Shown here: positions 58,355-64,000 of the stretch, in pieces | How the letters are laid out: each line of letters starts with the position of its first letter | Numbering within the stretch: the stretch's first letter is position 1 | Assembly (NCBI RefSeq): GCF_014202335.1 | Contig: NZ_JACHGP010000005.1 | Location: forward strand, 1 to 64,000 | Direction: 5' to 3' | Length of the DNA stretch: 64,000 bases | DNA from: Mycobacterium sp. AZCC_0083 | GTDB taxonomy: Bacteria; Actinomycetota; Actinomycetes; Mycobacteriales; Mycobacteriaceae | Program-made: the position numbers and the translations under genes | The notes under the pieces: generated by a model | Told to the model about the DNA's origin: nothing | Database searches by the model: none | Seen by the model: only the letters and a program-made list of their open reading frames with translations

Positions 58355-59575
58355 ATGCGGACTCCGGTGCTGCTGGTGGCGGGCCAAGGCGACACGGACT
58401 CGGTGACGGGGACACTGCTGCGCAAGCCAGGAACGTTGGTCGTCGAGCACCGCTTCGACGGTCATGTGGTCAAGCGGACTGTGCGCAACCTTCAAGACGG
58501 GATCAACCTTCAAGACGGCGTGCTGGTGACGGCGGAGACGGCTCTCGAACTTGCCCACGGCTGCATTGCCTGCACGATCCGCGACGACCTGCTGATCCTG
58601 CTACGCAAGCTGCATCGTCGCGCCGACGTCGAACGCATCGTCGTGCATCTATCGCCGTGGCTCGAGCCCGAGCCGATCTGCTGGGCGATCAACTACGTGC
58701 GCGTCAGCGTCGGCCCCGGGTACGCCGACGGGCCTGCGGCGCGTGACGTGGAGGTCGCCGCCGTGGTCACGTGCATCGACTCGTCCACATGGCTGGGGCG
58801 GGCCCTCGGCGACGCCGAACTCAACGACGGGCGGACCGTCGCCCAGGTCGTCGTCGGCCAGGCCGAATTCGCCGACGTCGTAGTGCTCACCGCACCGGAA
58901 CTCGAGACCCTCGCGGTACTGCGCAGGCTGGCACCGCGGGCGAGGCTGACGGTCGGCGTCAAGCAGCTCGACCAGGCACTGGCGCATCTGGAGCCGGATG
59001 CGCGACGCGGACGCAGCGACGAGCCGCACCAACCACTGCTGTCCGGAGAGCCACCGCTGCACTGCGATGGCCGTGTCGCACTAGTGGAGTTCAACGCCCA
59101 GCGGCCATTTCATCCCCGTCGCCTGCACGCCGCGATCGACCTGCTGCTCGACGGCGTGGTCCGCGCCCGTGGCCGGCTGTGGCTGGCGGGCCGGCCGGAA
59201 CAGGCCATGTGGCTCGAGTCGGCAGGAGGCGGGCTTCGGGTCAGCTCGGCGGGAAAGTGGCTCGCCGCCATGACGACTCAAGATTTGGCCTACGTGAACC
59301 CGCAGCGGCGCGCGTTCTCGAACTTGATGTGGGATCGGCGTTTTGGCGATCGGCACAGTGCCATGGCCGTCCTGGTGTGCGGTGCAGACCCGGCCGAGAT
59401 CCTCGACGCCTTGACTGGCGCGTTACTGACCGCCCACGAGATGGCCGTCCCCGGTGAGTGGAACGATTACCCCGATCCGTTCGGTGAATTCCACGAGGAT
59501 CCCTGTGCGGATTCGTCCGACGAAGCCGTAGGGCGTGCCACCCCTACGACTGCGGAAGGCGAACCACCTGGATGA
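58355..59575 (+). CDS. mrf: CobW-like protein, probable protein Y recruitment factor Mrf
   Basis: The COG0523/CobW-like protein has 406 residues from ATG 58355 (AGGAGG 2 nt upstream). The P-loop position reads AGQGDTDSVTGTLL, which lacks the Lys and Gly pattern of a working Walker A, and the metal motif is CIAC (C70, C73) instead of GCxCC. M. smegmatis Mrf from the equivalent zinc-starvation locus recruits the hibernation factor to C-minus ribosomes. Short tandem repeat NLQDGI/NLQDGV at residues 45-56 comes from an 18-nt duplication. Its tail overlaps the receiver gene by 32 nt, tail to tail. Confidence 0.8.
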   Translation: MRTPVLLVAGQGDTDSVTGTLLRKPGTLVVEHRFDGHVVKRTVRNLQDGINLQDGVLVTAETALELAHGCIACTIRDDLLILLRKLHRRADVERIVVHLSPWLEPEPICWAINYVRVSVGPGYADGPAARDVEVAAVVTCIDSSTWLGRALGDAELNDGRTVAQVVVGQAEFADVVVLTAPELETLAVLRRLAPRARLTVGVKQLDQALAHLEPDARRGRSDEPHQPLLSGEPPLHCDGRVALVEFNAQRPFHPRRLHAAIDLLLDGVVRARGRLWLAGRPEQAMWLESAGGGLRVSSAGKWLAAMTTQDLAYVNPQRRAFSNLMWDRRFGDRHSAMAVLVCGADPAEILDALTGALLTAHEMAVPGEWNDYPDPFGEFHEDPCADSSDEAVGRATPTTAEGEPPG

Positions 59576-59984
59576 AGAACTCGTCGATCTGGCGGACCGC
59601 CCTCATGAACTGATCGACGTCGACCGGCTTTGTGACGTAGGCGTTGGCGTGCAGCTTGTAGCTCTCGAGGACGTCTTCCTCCGCGGAGGAGGTGGTGAGC
59701 ACGACGACGGGGATGTGGCAGAGGTCGGCGTCGGACTTGATCTGCTCGAGCAGTTGGCGGCCGTCGTACTTGGGCAGATTCAGGTCGAGCAGGATCAGGT
59801 CGGGCTGGGGCGCGTCGGCGTGGGCGCCCCGCTTGTACAGAAAGTCCAGACCCTCCTGCCCATCGCTTGCGACGTGAACGATGCTGTTGATCGTGTTGTG
59901 CTCGAGAACTTCCCGGGTGATCAGGACATCGCCAGGGTCATCCTCGACGAGCAGCACGTCTATCGTCCGGACAGCAGGTGTCAT
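59544..59984 (-). CDS. stand-alone response regulator receiver
   Basis: This single-domain receiver of 146 residues is of the Rcp1 type: acidic pocket LLVEDDPGD, phospho-acceptor Asp in LILLDLNLPKYDG, and the Lys in VTKPVD. It has no output domain, so it should act by protein contact or as a phosphate sink. Its ATG overlaps the histidine kinase stop (4 nt), making it the third gene of the cassette. Related receivers usually pair with CHASE3/phytochrome-like kinases. Confidence 0.9.
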   Translation of the reverse strand: MTPAVRTIDVLLVEDDPGDVLITREVLEHNTINSIVHVASDGQEGLDFLYKRGAHADAPQPDLILLDLNLPKYDGRQLLEQIKSDADLCHIPVVVLTTSSAEEDVLESYKLHANAYVTKPVDVDQFMRAVRQIDEFFIQVVRLPQS

Positions 59985-61558
59985 CCCAGTGATCCTTCCA
60001 GAACTGCCGCTGGTTCCTTGGCGGGCAGGGTGAACCGAAAGCGGGTTCCAGTCTCGTATGACGTGTCGATCCAGATCGTGCCACCGTGGTACTCGACGAT
60101 CTTCTTGCAGAGTGCCAACCCTATACCGGTTCCGCCGTAGACGTCGCGGCCGTGCAGTCGCTGAAAGATCACGAAGACCTTGTCGACGAACTCGTCATCG
60201 ATGCCGATCCCGTTGTCCGTCAGGCTGAACAGCCATTGACCGTCGTGCACACCGGAGCCGGGTTCGCACTCCAGGACGATCCGCGGCTCGACACCGTCGC
60301 GGTGGAACTTGACCGCGTTGCCGATCAGGTTCTGCCACAGCATCGTCAGCAGCGTCGGGTCCCCCGAGACGGTGGGCAGTGGCGCAGGACGGACGATCTC
60401 CGCACCGGACTCCTCGATGGCCGCCGTCAGATTGCCAAGCGCGGCATCCAGCGCGACGTCGAGGTCCACGTCGACGTCCGTGGTGGTGTTGGGCCTGCCG
60501 ACGCGGGAGAAGGTGAGCAGGTCGTTGATGAGCACCTGCATGCGCTTTGCGCCGTCGACCGCGAAGTCGATGTACTCGACACCGCGCTCGTCGAGCTGGT
60601 CGGCGTAGCGCTTCTCCAGCAGTTGGCAGAACGACGCCACCTTTCGCAGCGGCTCCTGCAGGTCGTGCGACGCGACGTAGGCGAACTGCTCGAGCTCGGC
60701 GTTGGACCGACGCAGCTCGACGGTCTGTTCGTCGAGCTGGTCACGAGCCGCCTGCGCCGCCACGAGGTCTGCCACGATGCGCTGCCGCATGTTCTCGACG
60801 TCGGTGGCGATGCGACGAATGTCCTTGGGCCCGTGGACGGTGATCCGCTCGTAGAAGTTCCCCTCGGTGATCCGCCTGCACGCCGCCGCGAGCGCTTCCA
60901 ACGGTCGCGTGATCGCGCTGCGCACCAAGATCGCCAACGCGATCGCCATCCCGAGGAACGCGATGACCATGCCCACCAACACCCGGTCGCGCCAGCCGCG
61001 CGCCTGATCGAGCTCGCCGATCGCGTCCTGCCGCGCCGTGATCAGGTGCTGGTTCTGCAGCTCGAAGAGCAAGCGGATGCCGTCGAACTCGGTCTTGCCA
61101 CGGTCGACGGTCGTGCCGTCGATCACGCCAGGCGCACCGGGCTTGATGCTCGCGATGAGTGGCTCGGCGTAGGTGCTGCGCCAGCGCTCCGCAGCCCGCT
61201 GGATGGCGTCCACGTCGGCGATCAGGTCGGGTCGATCGGCAAGGCGTTCGCGGATGGCGTCCGCGGCGGCCTCCTCCGCGTGTTGGCCGTCGAAATACGG
61301 GTCGAGGAACTGTCGATCGGCGGCGATCGCGTACCCGCGGGTGGCAGTCTCCTGATCCCCGAGGGCGGCCTGCAACTGGTAGGCGGCCACTCGCGACGGC
61401 TGAATGTCATTGATCAGCTCGCGCGACACCTCGTCGGTCCGGTTCAGCAATATCGACCCGGTCACCGCCCCCGCGAACACCACGATTCCCATGGCGGCCA
61501 GCACCAGGTTCTGCCAGCCCTGCACGGTGAGCTGAAACCCACGCTGGGACTTGGTCAT
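59981..61558 (-). CDS. CHASE3-like/HAMP sensor histidine kinase
   Basis: The membrane histidine kinase has 525 residues: helix 18-36, an extracytoplasmic CHASE3-like helical domain to about 190, helix 192-212, HAMP (about 213-265), coiled coil, then HisKA with H298 in VASHDLQEPLRKV and an ATPase domain (QNLIGNAVKFHRD, TDNGIGID, GTGIGLALCKKIV). It should phosphorylate the receiver encoded next and perhaps the receiver of the PP2C protein upstream. The start overlaps the upstream gene by 4 nt. Confidence 0.9.
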   Translation of the reverse strand: MTKSQRGFQLTVQGWQNLVLAAMGIVVFAGAVTGSILLNRTDEVSRELINDIQPSRVAAYQLQAALGDQETATRGYAIAADRQFLDPYFDGQHAEEAAADAIRERLADRPDLIADVDAIQRAAERWRSTYAEPLIASIKPGAPGVIDGTTVDRGKTEFDGIRLLFELQNQHLITARQDAIGELDQARGWRDRVLVGMVIAFLGMAIALAILVRSAITRPLEALAAACRRITEGNFYERITVHGPKDIRRIATDVENMRQRIVADLVAAQAARDQLDEQTVELRRSNAELEQFAYVASHDLQEPLRKVASFCQLLEKRYADQLDERGVEYIDFAVDGAKRMQVLINDLLTFSRVGRPNTTTDVDVDLDVALDAALGNLTAAIEESGAEIVRPAPLPTVSGDPTLLTMLWQNLIGNAVKFHRDGVEPRIVLECEPGSGVHDGQWLFSLTDNGIGIDDEFVDKVFVIFQRLHGRDVYGGTGIGLALCKKIVEYHGGTIWIDTSYETGTRFRFTLPAKEPAAVLEGSLG

Positions 61559-62784
61559 CCGTCCGTGCGTTCCACCCGGACCACCGCAATGTCGTCGCTG
61601 AGTCCGCCGTGTGCCTCGGCGCGCTTCTCGGCTCCGTCGATGAGGGCGGTGACGAACTCAGGGCCGGGCAGCGCGGTCAGCGAGCGCGCCAGGTCGAGCA
61701 GGCCTGCTTCACCGAGGCGCTGATTGCCTTCACCGGAATGTCCCTCGAACATGCCGTCGGTGAGCAGCACCAGCCCGTGCCCCTGGGGGAGCTCCAACTC
61801 GCTGAGCGGCCATTCGGTGCCGCCGAGGCCAAGGGCAGGCCCGGCAGGCGGTTCCAGCCACTCGACGGTCTTCGGCCCGTGCTTCAACATGCCGGGGTGA
61901 CCGGCGCGGACCGCGTTGAAGCGCCGGCTGTCGGGTGCGAGGGCCACGCTGAGCACCGTCGCGAAGATGCCGGTGGCTGGGCTCTCGGCCAGAAGTATCC
62001 GCTCGAGCTGCCGCATGCGCTCACTGCCGCGGAGACCGGCGAAGGTGAGCGCCCGCCAGCCGATCCGCAACGCCACTCCAAGCGCGGCTGCGTCGGGACC
62101 GTGTCCGGCCACGTCACCGACCATGACGTGGACCGTCCGGTCAGGAGTCTGGACGAAGTCGTAGAAGTCTCCACCGAGTGTGGCGTTCTGGTGGCGGGGC
62201 CGGTACTGCGCGACGATGTCGACACCAGGGTTCTCCAGCAGCAGCGGCGTGGGTTGCAGCCCCCGCGCGAGGCGCGTGTTCTCCTGGGCCGTCAACTGGC
62301 TCGCATGCAGTTCGGCGGAGATGCTCTGAGCGCGCTTGCGTTCGATCGCGTAGAGCAGGGCGCGGCGCAGCGTCTCGGGGTCGACTCGTCCCTTGACCAG
62401 GTAGTCCTGGGCGCCGGACGCCACCGCCGAGACACCGAAGTGTTCGTCGTTGAATCCGGTCAGCACGACGACCGGCACGTTGTCCGACCGCTTGGCAATC
62501 CGGTCCAGCGCGCTGATCCCGTTGGCGTCCGGCAGCTTGAGGTCGAGCAGCACGCAGTCCGGGCGAACGTTCGCCAGCTCGCGCTCGGCGTCCGCCATCG
62601 ACCGGACCCACACCACGCGAATGTCTGCGTTGGCGTCGGCGATCAGCTCTTCGACCAGCAGGGCGTCACCGCGGTCGTCCTCGACCAACAGCAGTGACAA
62701 CGGCTCCTGGGTCGGATCGCGATCAGTGCCTGGGCCGACCATGGACATCGGTTCGGGGGGATGTGGTGTTGCATCGAGTGACAA
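61555..62784 (-). CDS. receiver domain fused to PP2C-type (SpoIIE/RsbU) phosphatase
   Basis: The 409-residue protein has an N-terminal receiver (LLVEDDRGDALL, Asp in VLLDLKLPD), a linking helix, and a PP2C-type SpoIIE domain with the metal residues in LGGDFYDF, GDVAGHGPDAAA, LLTDGMFEG and SDDIAVVRV. Phosphorylation of the receiver should control removal of phosphate from an anti-sigma-factor antagonist, as in RsbU/RsbP partner switching. A TTG at 62784 gives the full frame; the ATG at 62748 is a likely alternative. First gene of the cassette. Confidence 0.9.
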   Translation of the reverse strand: MSLDATPHPPEPMSMVGPGTDRDPTQEPLSLLLVEDDRGDALLVEELIADANADIRVVWVRSMADAERELANVRPDCVLLDLKLPDANGISALDRIAKRSDNVPVVVLTGFNDEHFGVSAVASGAQDYLVKGRVDPETLRRALLYAIERKRAQSISAELHASQLTAQENTRLARGLQPTPLLLENPGVDIVAQYRPRHQNATLGGDFYDFVQTPDRTVHVMVGDVAGHGPDAAALGVALRIGWRALTFAGLRGSERMRQLERILLAESPATGIFATVLSVALAPDSRRFNAVRAGHPGMLKHGPKTVEWLEPPAGPALGLGGTEWPLSELELPQGHGLVLLTDGMFEGHSGEGNQRLGEAGLLDLARSLTALPGPEFVTALIDGAEKRAEAHGGLSDDIAVVRVERTDG

Positions 62785-62807
62785 TGGGTCGACAATACCC
62801 AGCTACG

Positions 62808-63938
62808 TCACACACGAGGCTCGGCATCGCGCACACCGCGATAGATTCCCCACCGCACGATCCACCGCATCAAGACGTGTTCGAACGACCACGCGGGAAA
62901 GCGCACAGCGCGCCCGTTCCGGGTGAACACCTCGAGGCCATCCCGCTGGATGCCGATCACCGAACCCCAACGCCGCGTTGGTGGCCGATAGGAACGCATT
63001 GGCTTGCCCTCGAATTCGGCGAGGACGTTGTGCGCGAGCAGCCCGTCGGCTCTGTTGCGGGCAGAGCTTCGAAGCGGATCGGTGGCGGCGACGTCTCCGA
63101 CCGCGAATACGCCTCGGTGATCGGGCACTCGCAGCTCCGGGGTGACGCGGACGAACCCATGCTCGTCGAGTAGATCCTTTGGCAACCATCCGGTGTTGGG
63201 CCGCACCCGGCCGATCGTCCAGAGGACGGCGTCGGCGGACGACGACGGCTGCCCGGTGCTCCACTCGACCGGGTCGCTGGTGATCTCATCACCGGTGAAA
63301 CCGTGGGGCAGCACGGCGCGGTGGCCGGGATGGAGCACGACGCCTGCCTCATCGAGACGACGGTGCACCCGATCCCATGCTCGGGTGTGGTGCTGGATCA
63401 ATGCGCGTTCGCCAGGAAAGTAGAGGTCGACCCGTGTGCCGGGCCATGTCCTCGCGATGTTCGCCGCGCTGCTGACGGCCGCGGCGCCGCCGCCGACGAC
63501 GATCACCGACGTGGCGGCGGCCAGCCGATCGCGTGCGGCGCGCAGGTCCGCGCCGATCTCGTCGGTGGACTGAAACGTCGGCTGACGCCAGAACCCGTTG
63601 GTGACACCCGTCGAGATGATCAGGACGTCGTAGCCCTCGTCCGTCGTCGCGCCGTCGTCGCCCCGAACGGCAACGGTCCGGTTCGCCAGGTCGACCCCCG
63701 TCAGCGTGCCGTGGACGGTGCGCACCCGATCCAGTCCCCGGAACTGGTCGAAGGAGATCCAGTTGTGCCGGGCCCAGTGGTCGGGGCGGCTGATCCGCCA
63801 TCCGAGTTCCTGACCGCTCACCAACGCAGGCTTGGTCGAGATGCCCACCACGTGAACGTCGGGGGCGTGCTTGGCGAGCCGGATCGCGGTGAGCACGCCG
63901 CTGTCGCCGAGGCCCGCGATGACGATGCGTTTACTCAT
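62808..63938 (-). CDS. NAD(P)/FAD-dependent oxidoreductase (NDH-2/sulfide-quinone-reductase-like)
   Basis: This pyridine nucleotide-disulfide-fold flavoprotein of 376 residues has the FAD site IVIAGLGDSGVLTAIRLA, a second Rossmann fold at VIVVGGGAAAVSSAANIA, and the late FAD motif GVFAVGDVAATDPLR. No redox Cys pair is seen, so it is likely NDH-2- or ferredoxin-reductase-like with electron transfer to a membrane or small carrier. ATG 63938 with AGCAGGA upstream is preferred over GTG 63950. It ends 24 nt before the cassette, same strand. Confidence 0.85.
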   Translation of the reverse strand: MSKRIVIAGLGDSGVLTAIRLAKHAPDVHVVGISTKPALVSGQELGWRISRPDHWARHNWISFDQFRGLDRVRTVHGTLTGVDLANRTVAVRGDDGATTDEGYDVLIISTGVTNGFWRQPTFQSTDEIGADLRAARDRLAAATSVIVVGGGAAAVSSAANIARTWPGTRVDLYFPGERALIQHHTRAWDRVHRRLDEAGVVLHPGHRAVLPHGFTGDEITSDPVEWSTGQPSSSADAVLWTIGRVRPNTGWLPKDLLDEHGFVRVTPELRVPDHRGVFAVGDVAATDPLRSSARNRADGLLAHNVLAEFEGKPMRSYRPPTRRWGSVIGIQRDGLEVFTRNGRAVRFPAWSFEHVLMRWIVRWGIYRGVRDAEPRV

Positions 63939-64000
63939 GGTCCTGCTCACTCGTGGCCTTATTCAGGGTTGTAGCCCCCATTTTGCAGAATGTAACACGT

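Overview
The window is high-GC actinobacterial DNA and almost certainly comes from a Mycobacterium/Mycolicibacterium. The evidence is the gene content: an antigen-85-type mycolyltransferase relative, a hemophore-type heme-binding protein, PncA with every catalytic and metal residue, the TreS/maltokinase pair of the GlgE pathway, a carboxylic acid reductase, several leaderless-looking promoters, GTG/TTG starts, and a Zur-controlled set of zinc-free ribosomal proteins with an Mrf-type CobW-like protein. I saw no rRNA, tRNA or CRISPR array.

Layout. 1-4836 is a mobile island: a Tn554-like element on the minus strand (tnpA intact, tnpB broken, tnpC-like DUF6262 gene) with an alpha/beta hydrolase as passenger. 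Its edges share a 14-bp direct repeat that overlaps a mycobacterial LexA (SOS) box-like palindrome, and an IS481-like end may abut it on the left. 4990-6610 holds a papain-like protein, a Mop-domain protein and a PEP mutase/isocitrate lyase family enzyme. 6710-10527 is a four-gene operon with 4-nt stop/start overlaps: two polytopic membrane proteins, a one-helix protein and a cupredoxin-like lipoprotein. I do not recognise it as a described system; it is my main candidate for something new. 10672-12069 is an SDR oxidoreductase and its probable MerR regulator.

12218-17850 carries pncA, then metE behind a cobalamin riboswitch, and glgX/treX. 17929-20063 is a MarR-regulated ABC exporter. 20073-25742 (minus) holds a GT-C glycosyltransferase, a DUF417 protein and the treS-mak pair. 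25763-34651 mixes envelope proteins, a HugZ-like protein, pyrE, an orphan solute-binding lipoprotein, an F420-type oxidoreductase and the EF-G paralogue FusA2. The spacer at 35740-35985 contains decayed copies of the fusA2 tail. 35986-45522 has carboxylic acid reductase, two methyltransferases, an EamA transporter, a nitroreductase with a shifted tail and an Ag85-like protein that lacks the conserved disulfide.

45771-50004 includes a hemophore, a rhomboid protease, TesB and a sigma factor fused to its own zinc-binding anti-sigma motif and a membrane anchor. 50614-54736 is a tightly overlapped MoxR/DUF58/DUF4129 operon. 56906-59575 is the zinc-starvation ribosome-remodelling locus: two Zur boxes lie in the divergent spacer between mrf and rpmB-rpmG-rpsN-rpsR plus a Cys-rich companion. 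59544-62784 is a three-gene phospho-signalling cassette (receiver-PP2C phosphatase, CHASE3-like histidine kinase, stand-alone receiver), followed by an FAD-dependent oxidoreductase at the right edge. Single-base frameshifts are inferred at about 10357 and 43265; either could be real or a sequencing error.
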